Below, in pieces: positions 42,619 to 54,626 of a stretch of 64,000 nt of DNA. The position numbers were made by a program, and so were the translations under genes. Numbering within the stretch: the stretch's first letter is position 1; every line of letters starts with the position of its first letter. The notes below the pieces were generated by a model. That model saw only the letters and a list, made by a program, of their open reading frames with translations, was not told where the DNA came from and searched no databases. This DNA comes from Fallopia convolvulus (lineage: Eukaryota > Streptophyta > Magnoliopsida > Caryophyllales > Polygonaceae): contig OZ024721.1 in NCBI GenBank assembly GCA_964016875.1, forward strand, positions 10,483,001-10,547,000, given 5' to 3'.

Positions 42619-45600
42619 ATGCATTACAAGAAGAAAAAAAAATTCAACCGATTCATAAGGCGAGGATTACTCTATCGTAAATTTTGATGCGAGCCCGAAA
42701 TTGTGCGCCCAATCGTAAATTTTGATCTTGATATATGGGGGCAACAATTTCTCACCGACTCTCCAGAAAATGAGGTGTGTATTACAAAATTTAGCAAGTA
42801 ATTTATAATTGATGCATGCTAAAATATTCTATAATAATATATTGTGCGTTTAGGGTTTAGTTTCTAAATCAAGTGTCTTTATTATATACACAAAGAACTT
42901 TTATATTTCATTTAAATTCTAAGAATTAAGTTCGAGCTATTACTTTTCGGATCAAGTGTTTTTAACATATTCACTCAAATGTGATGTATGATGTTGGATA
43001 TTTGTTTCCATTTAGGTGATGATTTTTACTTTAAAAAGTATACTTATAGATCTTAGTTGTAAAATGACATCATGTATTAAAAACTTAATTAAATTTGATT
43101 GAACTTCTGTGAAAAAATTACGACTTAAGCTATAAAATAATGTTAAATTAGCTCTACATTATATCAATCAAATCGTAATTGTGATTAATGATCTATGCTG
43201 ATTAGACTTGTCAATCAGCTCGGGTCGAGCGGGTTCGGGTTCGGTTTTATTATGGGTCACGAGTCAATCGGGTCGGGTTGTAGCGGGTTTTCGGCCGGGT
43301 CGGGTTAACCAACGGGTCTAAAATATCTTTTTTTTATGATTATTAAAATTAATTTATAATTAAATAATATTATAATATTATGATATATTATTTTCAATTA
43401 TTTTGATAATAAAATATATTATAATTTTTAAAATAAAATTTAAAAATTCTATAAATATACTAAATCGGTCAACCCAACGGGTTTCGGGTCTTGACCCTAA
43501 AATTATCGGGCGGTTCGGGTCGGGTTAGCAGGTTTAGTCAACTTTTGACAACTCTAATGCTGATTGTATATTCAAGCTTAACATTCGTCATCTCATTACT
43601 ATTTTCTATTGTGATGTACATTTGGTTAGATGAATTTCTTAATCAACACATCTTATGGTGCTCAATCAATATGTTCTTAGATGGTTTATAAATGAGCTTC
43701 TTTTTAAATTTGTTTTTATCAATAAATGATTCTTTGTACGTGTTTTAATATGTTATTTATATTTATGCATGGCTATATATTTTGTGTTTAAATCTAGGTT
43801 TATCACGGTAAATAGTGAAGTGAAATATGAATTGTTCAAATTGAGACATGCAAACAACTCGTATTAGACTTTTCATTAATCGATATCATTTTGATAACTT
43901 TTTTTAAGAGTTCACATCCAAAACTTATTCATATCATGTAATAGAAAAGTCCATAAATCCCCACATGATTATCATATATGTAAGATGTAAACAACTCAAG
44001 AGAGCAAATTAAAGTCTATAATTATTTTGGAAGATTGGAATTACTCTTTTCTATTTACCATAATAATTGTCCTTACTTGAACCTTATCTTGTGAATATAA
44101 ATTTAGGAGATCCATCTAAAGATGAAACAAGAACATGAATTACTCAAGAATGAAATGGGAAGAGAGCTAGTTGAGACAACTACACAACCATCCAAATTTC
44201 TCAAACTAGTTGATCTACTTGAACTACTTGGAGTGGCATATCACTTTGATACTATAATAGAGGAGACCACGAGACAAATTTATGACTCCAGCAAGGATAT
44301 TGCCCAAAAAGAGAATGATCTTGATCTTTATCAAACTTCTCTTAAGTTTCGAATACTTAGGCAACATCATTATCATATACCATCAAGTACATTTACTTTT
44401 AGTTCATTGCACTAATTTATCAATATGTTTTAATATTGCCTGCTATACATATAGTGTGGCACATTCGGTATGAATACTTGGATATCAAATATGAGTATGG
44501 ATATTTGTCATATATAGTTATCACTAATATCTTTTGATATCCTAGATATCAAGAAAGGGGAAATTCGATATACCAAAAAATTAGAAGTTATGAGTGATAT
44601 TACCCGAGATCGATAACATGTCAAACAAGGATACCAAATATCATTCTCATACCCATATTGGATATTTTATGCTTGTACGAAGCTTCACATCTCAAAATGC
44701 ATGGAGAAGACATACTAGAAAGAGCCCTTGATTTCACCAACATGCATCTCATGGTCATAGTCAAGAAATCCAACCACCCGTTGGTAGCGCAAATTGCACG
44801 TGCCTTAAAATATCCAACTCAAAAGGTTGTGATTCCACTAGAATCTAGATATTATATCACGTTCTATGAACAAGATCCCGATCATAGCGAAGGTCTATTG
44901 AGATTTGCCAAGTTGGACTTCAATCTTCAACAATTATTATACAAGGAAGAGCTTAAAGAGCTTACCAATTGGAAGAATAACATTGATTTTTCTAAGAAAT
45001 ATCTTTAGTGTTGTGACATATTTCCAACCTCAATTCTCTACTGCTAGGAAGATTTACACAAAGGCCTTTGTAACACTAACCATCTTAGATGACATTTATG
45101 ATGCATTTGGCATAATTGAAGAACTTGAAGCTTTTACACAAGCCATTGAGAGGTATGCTTTAAACTTGAACTAATTAATTTATTGCAAATTATAAGGAAG
45201 TTATAACTAATATGAGATTTTATGTTGGTTGTTTAAACAAGTGGGACAAGGGTTACATTGATCAACTCCCTAACTATATGAAGGAATATTATGAAATATT
45301 GTATGACACTTTCAAGAAGTTTGAAGATGAACTTGTTAAACTAGGGAGGAAGAATTATGTTAACTATGTTAGAAGTGAGGTATGATCATATATAATTGAA
45401 GATTCTCTATTCATCACAAATTAGGGTTCTATTTTCATACACTTCTTATAAATTAAAAAGTTAGTATAGAGATGAGAACTATTTTTATTGACTTTTGTAG
45501 GTGATAGCTTTGTCTAGAGCATATTTACAAGAAGCACAATGGTGTGAATCAAAATATGTTCCGACATACGAGGAGTACGTGGAGAATGCTCTTATAAGTT

Positions 45601-46640
45601 GTGGTACTAGTTTTGTAACCACCTTTTCGTTCCTTGAAAATAAAGTTGAAGAGAGTATAGCAAGAAAGGGTTTTGAAAATGTCTCTACTCGTGGAAAACC
45701 TCAAAGAGCAGCATGTATTACAGGGAGATTTATGAATGATTCAGTTGATTATGAGGTGAGTATATCAACTTCAACAACTTCTTCAAAATTATATTTTACA
45801 AGATAATGAAGTGATCCATCATAATTTCTAAAGCTACTTCATTTCTAGAACTTGGGCTCAACATCTTTGTCAAGCACAATGACTCTTTCGTCAACTAACT
45901 AAGCATATTTTTATGGGTTTAGAATAATACTTTAACTTGATGTACAAAAGATTTAAATATTTTTATTAGCATTTATTAGATTGAATTTCACTTAACTACT
46001 CTTATTTTATATATTTTCACATTATCACCCATATTTATCAAACACCTATTATGTATTTTATTCCATTTAACCACCCTCCATACATTAATTAATCACAAGC
46101 TAGACCACCAAGAAAATGAATACGAATATTCTTGTATGTTTATACGAGAAAGGGAGATTTTGAACATTTTTAAAAATTAAGAGTGGTAAAGTAAAAAAAA
46201 AGAATGAGAAATAAGAGTGATTATAAAAGGCTTCAAAAAATGGGCATTTACTTTAATATCGAATATGAATTAAAGGTTGACTTATTTTAACTTAAAATAA
46301 GGGGAGGTTAAGTGAAAATTTTATAAACTAAGTAGTCATTAAGGAAACTTTGATTTCATACTATTTGATAAGGTAGATACATAATATTGTCTTGTTGATT
46401 ATAATTATTGTTACAATAACTAATTAAATAGAAGATTTTGAAGAGAAATATATGCTGATAAATTTTATGTGTGTGCAGTGGGATAAGCAAAGAAAGCATG
46501 TGGCTGGAGTAGTAGATTGTTATATGAAACAATATAGTGTGTCAAAGGAAGAAGCTTGCAAGGCAATCAATGTTCATTTGGAGAGTGCATGGAAGGATTT
46601 AGCCGAAGAGATAATCCTACCAACAACTCAAATTCCATAG
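42619..46640 (+). pseudogene. Terpene synthase pseudogene (TPS-a, sesquiterpene-type)
   Basis: Exons recognised: 1 (42,619-42,774; IVRPIVNFDLDIWGQQFL, the R..W region, with a TGA at 42,685), 2 (44,107-44,386; RELVETTTQPSKFLKLVDLL, GVAYHFD), part of 3 (44,661-45,003; LCLYEASHLKMHGEDILE), next (to 45,152; metal-binding DDIYD in LTILDDIYDAFG), 45,242-45,379 (WDKGYIDQLPNYMKEYY), 45,501-45,755 and 46,479-46,640 (ending at TAG). The enzyme would convert a prenyl diphosphate to a terpene in the cytosol. Breaks: the first part of exon 3 is replaced by unrelated DNA at 44,440-44,660; the RxR region between FSKK and the FQPQFSTARK segment is deleted with a frameshift; and the second metal motif reads NDSVDYEWD, lacking the usual Ser/Thr and final Glu. 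The exon start at 45,242 may also have lost its AG acceptor. Confidence 0.9.
43203..43556. mobile_element. hAT-type MITE in intron 1 of the terpene synthase
   Basis: 354 bp with 12-bp imperfect inverted ends (TAGACTTGTCAA and, inverted, TAGAGTTGTCAA) and a perfect 8-bp duplication ATGCTGAT (43,195-43,202; 43,557-43,564). Eight-base duplications and TAGRSTTGTCAA-like ends define hAT elements. Inside are GGGTCGGGTT-rich subterminal repeats around an AT-rich core. No transposase. Confidence 0.9.
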
Positions 46641-47486
46641 CCCTTGCTAACACTTATTCACAACTTTTGTCACGGGTGTTATTACGTATACAAGTATGAA
46701 GACGCCTTTACTCTTGCTACCGATAGATTGAGATCTACACTCGCACTTTTGTTTGTTGAACCAGTGGTCTAGCTATATGTTCATTTATCCTTAGATTGAT
46801 GCTAGATAGCAATGTGCAATGCACTTGCATTACTTTTTAGCTATTGAAATGTTTTAAAAAAACATGTCTTTTAGTCGTTAAGTTTAAGTTTGTACAATAA
46901 AATATGGAAAGGCCTTACATCTTAACTTAATTCTTATTCCAAATTATTTCAAGTTGGGGATTGTGGATTAGACATGCTTTCGAGGTTGATATTTGACAAA
47001 AAACCTACTACCATCTAACACGATCCTCATGTAATTTGTTTGAGTTTGGTACGTAGTTGATTCATAGACCATTACTCTTAGAGGGATTTGAACCTCTTCG
47101 CAAATATCACTACTTACCAACAGAGCTAGTAAGACTTAACATGTTTTGTCATGTAATTAAGATGATAATATGGGGATCAAACAAGTCAAAATTCTAACGT
47201 AAGAAACTCACTATTTAATTTAAAGAAAGGGAACTATGCAACTATAATGCAATAGTTTTATGGACACACTCACACTCACTTGCTTACATGAGAACTCAGT
47301 TCCATTTCCATTTGTGCCTCTCAACTTGCTTTACTTCATCAATGTGCAAAGTAAGCATTACTATCTAGAATTCATAGGCTTAAAACTTTATTAAAATATA
47401 CATTTGTACCCATTGGCATTGCACTATTTCTTTAGTAGGTATCCACTTATTTTAGGCCTTTTGTGATTAGTTGTCCAGAAACTTGC
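46641..47486. other. Intergenic DNA after the terpene synthase
   Basis: No gene. It contains one tRNA-related SINE-like piece near 47,060-47,140 and otherwise nothing recognised. Confidence 0.5.
47060..47140 (-). repeat. tRNA-related SINE-like fragment
   Basis: On the - strand a Pol III A-box-like TAGCTCTGTTGG (47,128-47,117) is followed at normal spacing by a B-box GGTTCAAATCC (47,094-47,084). No cloverleaf can be drawn around them, so it is not a tRNA gene. Ends and target duplication were not found. Confidence 0.45.
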
Positions 47487-50400
47487 TGTAACACCCCTAT
47501 TTTGCAACGATAGGTGTTACCGCCAGTGACCTCGGATTTTACCACCCAAAGTCACCCAAGGCTTTATAAGGTATTAAGTTAAATAAAACAAGCGGAATTA
47601 TAAATTTATTACAATTAAAAGAGTTGCTCATATACGAGACTTTAGTACTATATGAGACTTTAGAAGTACTAATTACATACCCTGGTTTAGTTTAGCAAAA
47701 CATAAAACCTTAAGGGTTGTTTGGCAGCGAAAATGAAATAACATTGTTTTTGCATAAGCGTAGAGTGACCCGAAAGTGAGCAAAACATCATACTTTGTTT
47801 AACACCGACCTTCCTTCCTTCACTTGATTGATCTCCGTCCTTTACGCCTTTGGTGGAGGTTTCCTAGATTCTGGCATTTGGCGCGAAGGGCGGAAAATGC
47901 CAGGCAGAAATGCGGAAAAACAGAATTAGTCTAAAGAGACTAAGCAAGCGAGAACGGACTTCCTTAAGGTAGTTTGGTAAAGTATCGAAATTATTACGAG
48001 GTATTCGGGATGTGTTTCGAGAAGTTTATACTTTAAGTGGAGCTACTAAGAGCGGAAATGAATGAATCTCGAGATGAGATAACTCTTAAACCGAAAGAAC
48101 GAACTACGGGATTGTAGATCGTCTTAAAATAGAATATATGTTGGGAACGTTAATTACACATAAGCTTTTGGAAAACCTCTCGCGCCCTTACGGACCGAGA
48201 GCCGGATCGATCATTTGAGACTGGTCTGGTTTTGGTTTCTTTTAATGTGCTTTAGCACTTACTTTCCTTCGTGATCAAAACTTTCACATTGGTTAACGAT
48301 TTTTAAGAGTGTGGGGGGCCATGAATGGGCCGACGTACCACTTACGGGAACTGAGTTCCGACACCTAGCTAGGGTGCACACGTCCCTCCTCCGAGTAGGA
48401 GCAGACAATAGATCATGATCCGTACAATCGTAGGAAAGTTGGTATTTCATGATACGACTTAAGATGTTATATAGAGGTGTCGGGCTAGGCCCGCACCCCT
48501 TACTACACTAGTTACGAATTTAATTACGAATCTCGCAAACGAGATTTTTAAACAAACAAGGCCACACAAATCCTATTAAAAATAGTAATAGTAATAATGC
48601 TAACAAGGTCATTATTTCTAACAATCGGTATTTTCTAGATTCGTTTTTATCTAACAAGCAAGGTATTCCCAACATTGAACAAGTTAACGGAATTTGAATT
48701 ATCGAAAGGTTCAAGTAGAATGTCCACTTGCCTTGGATTTCTTTCGGAATATACGTATCTCGTAATTTCAAACTCCTAGAGACGTCGAGCACTTCGACCT
48801 ATTTGACCGAATGGAAAAATGAACGGAAACGTAGAGTCTTATTTTTCTCGTAATTTAAAATCCTTATTTTAATATTAGTTACACTTTTCTCTTATTTTTC
48901 TCTTCTAAGAGAAAGAGAGTTAAATCTAAATTATTTTAGTTAACAATTTAGATATGGAAAACAAAATAATAAACTTTATTATTATTTTCAAGATAGTATT
49001 CTTTATGATTTTAAAATATTTATTTTAAAGACACATGTAGAGTCTTATTTAAATATAAAGGAAATTCCCTTCAAAACCATGTGCAATATCTAAAATATAC
49101 TTAAAATATGATTTGCTTGTATTTTATTATTTATAAAGTCGAAATTTTATTTTATTCCAAAAGTTTATGTGACAAAGCCAAATTTGACATGCAAGCATAT
49201 TTTAACTATTAAAACCCTTTTTCCAACTATCAAAATTTTTATACAAACTACTTAGTAAAAATTATTATTATAATCAATAATAATATCAAATGTCATGAAT
49301 GATATATTATAAAAATATAACAAAGTCTCTAATTGACATGCATGTATATATTACCTTACAAAATACTTTATTTCCCACATGTAAAATAATATACTAATTA
49401 AATAGAGTATGATTATGAAAAATCCTTCTTTTCTTTTATCAAGAGAAAAATATACATATTTATTTCTACCTAGTGAATACAACTAGGTTCAATGCAAGAA
49501 AGGATTTTTCCTAAATATTTTTATAAAAATACATGCACCACTATTTTAATTTTCTTAAGTGGATAAAAACCTTATAAGTTCATTTTAAACTCTAGACGGT
49601 TTAAAATATTTTATCAACATTTATTTTAGCTAGAATTGACATGCAAAAGAGTTTTAAGCTATAAAAACTCTTTTAAAAATACATGCAAGACACTTTTAAT
49701 TTAAATAACATATTTTGTTCTTATTACTCTTATTTGATCAAAAGTTCATAGAAAAGATTATACTTAGATTTATAAGAACATGCAAGCGAAATTAATTTAT
49801 AAAAATCTCTTTAAAAGTACATGCAAAGATACTTTTTATTTTAAAAAAATCAAACTTGTCTTTATTAGACTTATAAATATTAAAGATTTATATAAAAATA
49901 CTCCAAATGTTCATAAAGGACATGCATGAAGATTGCATGCATGTAATGTTGTCTTATAAAATTATCAAGACAAAACTTTATAAAACAAAGAATTTTTTTG
50001 TATAAACAAAGAAAGAGATCTAGACTTTTTAAATTAAATAAAATCAGAACTTTCTAAGTAAACAACCATTTTTTATAAGTTTAGAATTTATTAAAATTTA
50101 CTTTATAATTTATAAAACTAACCCCTCTTTTAAAAAACATTGCATGCATGTATAAATTTCATAATAACATGTATAAACTTCTATTTTTCATAAATCTGAT
50201 TTTTTAGAAATAAAAAGGTAGAATGGGCTCATTAAAATACATACAAGTAAAATAGCCCAAAAAGAATAGATTAAAAGGCCCAAGAGTTTTACCCTTCTCC
50301 TTCCCTTTGTCTGATAAAACACAGGAAGGAACCAGAGCGACCAACAGGACGGAACGACGAAGGACAGAGGAGGCCGCCACCAGGCTGGGGCGACGCGAGC

Positions 50401-51259
50401 GTGCACCTGGGTGGCAGAAAGGAGGGCGGCGCCGCCTGGAGAGGGTGGCCAGGGGTGGTCAGAGTGGTGGTTGCTCACAAAACAAGTGAAACCCAATTTA
50501 TTTGATTTTTTGGAAAAAAATCAGATTGTGTTTTAGGGGTTTTTTGGTGATCAATTGGGAGTTTTTGAGAGTAGTGTGTGCTTTCTCTGAAGTTTATGAG
50601 GCCTTTAAATAGGCAAATAGGTGGAGGATTGATAGAAGAGGAGAATCAAGCTCATGATTGCTCCAAATCTCTTCAATGGTGAGTGGAAAAAAAATTGATA
50701 AAATAATCTATTAAAAATCTAGAGTGGAAGGGAATACTGTCTGCATAAAAACATACCCAAATCCCCTCTCTTTAAGTCCCAAATCGAGCCTCAACCGATC
50801 GAAATTTTGGTTCGGTGAAAATTCCACTGACAAGGAAGGGTTTAAATACAACTGGTTGTATTTTGATATCAGAAAAACAAACTAGCATAAATGGTTGAGG
50901 AGTGGGTGAGTGGGTAGGAGGTCAAGGGTTCAAATCTCACCCTTGTCTCTATTTTTTTTATAAAAAATCCCATTTGATGATATATGGACTTTTTATATGG
51001 GCCGCGCTAAGGCCCATTGCTTTCATTTTAAGAAAGAAACTATTTTTTTATAAGAGCATTTCCGTTAGGATAATAATTTATTATATTTCATTTTTAATAA
51101 ATTTATTTATTAGATTAATTATTTCATAAGAATTATACTCCATTTATTTTAGCGAAAAGTTTCGAATAAAATGAATATTATGAATTTATTTTATTCAATA
51201 AATGATTAATGATTAAAATTATAAAAAAAAAATTAATCCTAAAAATAGCGGCTATTACA
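47487..51259. repeat. Long gypsy-type LTR (about 3.8 kb), probably solo or detached
   Basis: Ends TGTAACACCCC and GCTATTACA are those of chromovirus-type gypsy LTRs and resemble the LTR at 60,063-62,260. The 5-bp flanks differ (CTTGC and ATTAC), no primer site follows and no polypurine tract adjoins the right end. The interior is AT-rich with a GC-rich segment at 50,280-50,480; short ORFs there are not credible genes. Boundaries are approximate and nested inserts are possible. Confidence 0.6.
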
Positions 51260-51717
51260 ATTACATATTTGGTCTTCAATTGGATTTCTTACCTTCACAT
51301 AAATATTGGGATTTTAATTTGATCCATCATAAGCCCATAAAATGTATCAAACATACGACTTTTCAACTAAATTGACGAAGTGTCAGAATGTTACTTGCTC
51401 GAAAAAAATTCTTCAAATTTTTTTGTTATGTATTGCCATGTTAATTGGGCTATGCCAATTATCTGGTTTTATGTACCTTATCAAGGTGCAAGAATTTTAT
51501 TTTTATAACTTTTTAGATCCAATGATTTTAGATTGTGTGCAAACTGATTGACACATATAAAATAAGTGAAATTATAATGATTGTAATATGTCTCGTTTTT
51601 TTATAGATGAGTAATTTGGTATTATTATTCTAATAATTATTAAATTATTATAATTTATTTTATTATGCATCCTAATTAGTAAGATATTTTGGTGAGCTAA
51701 ACACAAATGAGGTTTTT
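51260..51717. other. AT-rich DNA, nothing recognised
   Basis: No gene, repeat boundary or motif is supported. It separates the LTR from gypsy pol relics. Confidence 0.5.
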
Positions 51718-52284
51718 CAACCCCTTTCTCTCGAAGGGGTTCTTTCTTGAATCCTTAACTACTGACAACGACTTGAACATAACACGTGACAATAAAGCAT
51801 ATCTACTATAACAACGAAGAAAGAAAATCAGTCAAGTCACGTGTCAAACAACAATCAAGCAAACAAAACAGGTTTAGCAACACTATGTCATTACAAACAT
51901 CAAACCTACACCCGAACAATCCTAAACTCTACTCTCAAAGGCCTCTACCAAACCTGAATACAGATCGGGGTAGTTCTCTCTCATCCTATCCTCGGTCTCC
52001 TAAGTGGCCTCCTCGACTCCTCACCGAGACCACTGAATCAACACTAAGGAGGGTAATAGCGCCAGTTTGTAGGCTACCTCGCCACTCTCTCCAAAATCTC
52101 AGATGGGCCAATATAATGGGGATTCAACTTTCCCATCACCCCAAATCTTCTGACCACATGAGTAGGCGACACTCTCAACCAGACATGTGCCCCTATCTCA
52201 AACTCTAGTGGTTAATGTCGCTTGTCTGCGTAGGATTTTTGGCAACTCTATGCAGTTAGCATATGCTCACGGATCAAGGCCACC
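51718..52284 (-). pseudogene. Gypsy integrase C-terminal relic, - strand
   Basis: Translated on the - strand it gives FEIGAHVWLRVSPTHVVRRF, then GKLNPHYIGPSEILERVA, the conserved C-terminal end of chromovirus-type integrase. Many stops follow. The text GGAGGCCACTTAGGAGACCG (- strand, near 51,990) is shared with element G (near 62,650). The relic begins after an RNA-leader-like AACCCCTTTCTCTCGAAGGG block and belongs to the same family as G. Confidence 0.75.
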
Positions 52285-53321
52285 TCCCCAATCGTCTCCT
52301 CGGTCATTTGTGGTCTCTCTCTTACAATTTAACCGCCGCCATGCTCGTTGGGTCGAGTTTCTAGAGACTTTTCCTTACATTTGGTCCATTAGAGGGGGGG
52401 CGAGAATGTGGTTGTTGATGCCTTTTCTCGTCGTTATGCCCTTCTCACTCACGTGTAGACTAAGGTATTGGGTTTTGCACTTATAAAGGACTTGTATGCC
52501 TCATTTCCATTCTTTGTTCCTTTATATGTGCAATGCCTCATTACTCGTGAGTATGAGACCTATTTCATTTCTGAGGGTTACCTTTATAAGGTCGGACGCC
52601 TTTGTATTCCCACTTCGTCCATTCGCCTTTTGCTGATTCGGGAAGCTCATGATGGTCATGGCCATTTTGACATGCTGAAGACCCTTGTTGCTCTTAAGGA
52701 GCACTTCTTTTGGCCTCACATGGCTCATCAGATGACACGGTACTGCCGCACTTGTGTCACTTTCAGCGAGCCAAGGCCTCTTCTCACCCCATGGCTTGTA
52801 CACTTTGCTTCCCATCCCGAATGGGCCTTGGGAAGACATGTCCATGAATTTCATTGTGGGCCTGCCCACAACTAGGAGGGAGAAGGACTCCATACTTATC
52901 ATCGTCGATCGGTTTTTGAACATGGCCCATTTTATGGCTTGTAATACCACAAATAGCACCTTCGGGAGTTGTGTTCGACCCGGGAGACCTGGTTTGGGTA
53001 CATTTGGGCAAGGAGCATTTTCCTGATCAGCGCAAGACTAAGCTGTCTCCCTGGGGTGACGAGCCATTTTGAGTTTTTTGTGCTATGGGAGAAAACACCT
53101 ACGAGATCAACCTTCTTGATGACTACAACGTTCTCACGACATTTAATGTCCCCGATCTAACTCATTACATTGCCCTTGAGTTCGACGAGGGTGAAGCGGG
53201 GACGCTTCGCGCTCAACAGGGGGAGGGTGATGACACCATGCCCTTACCTATGACGGCACAAGAGGAGGAGCAGGCTATGAGTTGTCGTTCCAATGGCCCT
53301 ATTATGCGTTCCCGGACTTAG
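52285..53321 (+). pseudogene. Gypsy pol relic (RNase H end and integrase with deleted core), + strand
   Basis: Order: RNase H end (ARWVEFLETFPY), a spacer, the integrase zinc-binding HHCC region (LLIREAHDGHGHFDMLKTLV ... RYCRTCVTF, 52,620-52,762), then the core start (PWEDMSMNFIVGLPTTRREK, IIVDRF). In the latter the usual first catalytic Asp is Asn. The text then jumps from ACNTTNST to VFDPGDLVWVHLGKEHFP, so about 200 residues with the other two catalytic acids are missing. The C-terminus (YEINLLDDYNVLTTFNVPDL, GPIMRSRT) is a non-chromodomain-like tail. Frameshifts and stops are frequent. It is a different family from the - relic to its left. Confidence 0.8.
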
Positions 53322-53852
53322 GCTATTACTTGTGCTACAACATCGGTGATCTTGATAACCGATCTACAGTTCACTCAACACGTCTATCCACACTTCACTA
53401 TGATCTCTTTGGCCTCGTTATGTGATGCCCATGACACCGGGCCTGATGGGTTGCCCTAGGCACGCACATTCTTGGCCTAGTCGAACTTTATAAGTGGCTA
53501 TGTATTTATTTATTATTACTTGCATAACTTATTTATATTTCACATATTTATTTTTTATGCTATGTGTCTGATGGACATGTGTTTTTAGTTTGCATGCCGG
53601 AACTAGTTCATTTTCATTCTAGGAATGAGTGCTTCTTCATAAAACCTCCTTGACTTGCTTTGTAGACTCACTTTTGGTTGTAGTGGAATAGCGATTACTC
53701 TTCCACCTTAGCGCTACTCCCGAAGCTCTCCCCCCCCCCCCCCCCCCGCCCCTCTCTCTTTATCTCTCTCTCACCCTAGTGTCAACACACATCTCGGCAA
53801 ATGCCAAGGCCAATCGAGACCTCACATTTCGATACCTAGGCGCGCCTTGTTG
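53322..53852. other. Non-coding DNA with a homopolymer
   Basis: Probably the 3' part of the + strand gypsy relic; no gene. A run of 18 C residues at 53,730-53,747 is followed by CT-rich simple sequence to about 53,775. Confidence 0.6.
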
Positions 53853-53857
53853 CAGGT

Positions 53858-54621
53858 TGTAGGATTGTTAGTACGTCTAGGTCGCTGACCTCAACTAAAT
53901 TGTCGACCTCTTAAGTAAATGCAGTGGAAAAAACTAAAAGAAAGACTTACTTGCACACAATGATTTTTTTATAGTGGAAACACTTGAAAGATGAACTCTA
54001 TCAATCAAGTGTGAAAACCACTCCATTCCAAGTTCTCTCTTGGAAGGATTAAAAGTCATAGCTTGCTTTATTGATCTTTTAGATTGTTTACAAGAACACC
54101 CTAGGTCTAGACCTACTTCCCAAGCACTCTAGAACTCGTTGTGAACCAAGTAACTACAACCCTCAACCCGTCGAACAAGCCTACGTCTGTCGAACTCTCG
54201 TTTTCTTTCTTCTTAACACAAAATGGAGTATGAGTTTGTGAGTATTCTAACCTAAAGTCCTAGCTTAAATACACATAAACTAGGTTAGATAAAAGAGAAT
54301 AATATCTTCCAATTTGGTTATGGCCAGATAATATATCTTTTATCCTTACAAAACCATCTTAAGCATAAGCTAAGATTACAATAAAATATGGCTTAGAGCA
54401 AAGGCAATAATCAGCTAACAATATAATCCACATGAGATCTTTCCTAAAATAAGATTATGCTATCCAAACTCCAAAGATCTCACGCGTCTTCAAGATCTCC
54501 GAGATTTGCCATCAACACACGTCGAAGACGTGACTGACATTGGCGATTGTTCAAAACTCGAGGTCGTTCACGTTGTAGACGTTTGAAACCATCAAAATCA
54601 AAGTTGCCAACTTTTCTAACA
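53858..54621 (-). mobile_element. Solo LTR of a copia element related to E
   Basis: On the - strand from TGTTAGAAAAGTTGG (54,621) to AACAATCCTACA (53,858), flanked by the 5-bp duplication CAGGT (53,853-53,857; 54,622-54,626). The ends match those of the E LTRs and the layout is parallel, including CACTCAAGTG-type text, the splice-like AACTTGGAA block and GTCNNNGAC palindromes near 53,880-53,910 and 54,510-54,545. No internal region remains. It arose by LTR-LTR recombination. Confidence 0.9.
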
Positions 54622-54626
54622 CAGGT

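Noticed and set aside
47060..47140. A tRNA gene
   Set aside because: A- and B-box-like motifs are present but no acceptor, anticodon or T-arm pairing can be drawn. Listed as SINE-like only.
50188..50496. 102-codon ORF in a GC-rich part of the 47,487-51,259 LTR
   Set aside because: Similar GC-rich patches with unrelated ORFs recur in the other gypsy LTRs (55,930-56,190; 61,560-61,900), so it is LTR leader, not a gene.
50886..50946. Second SINE-like B-box (GGTTCAAATCTC)
   Set aside because: The A-box match is weak and the piece lies inside an LTR; not enough to call.
47487..51259. Solo LTR with target duplication
   Set aside because: The 5-bp flanks CTTGC and ATTAC do not match, so a clean solo LTR is not shown.
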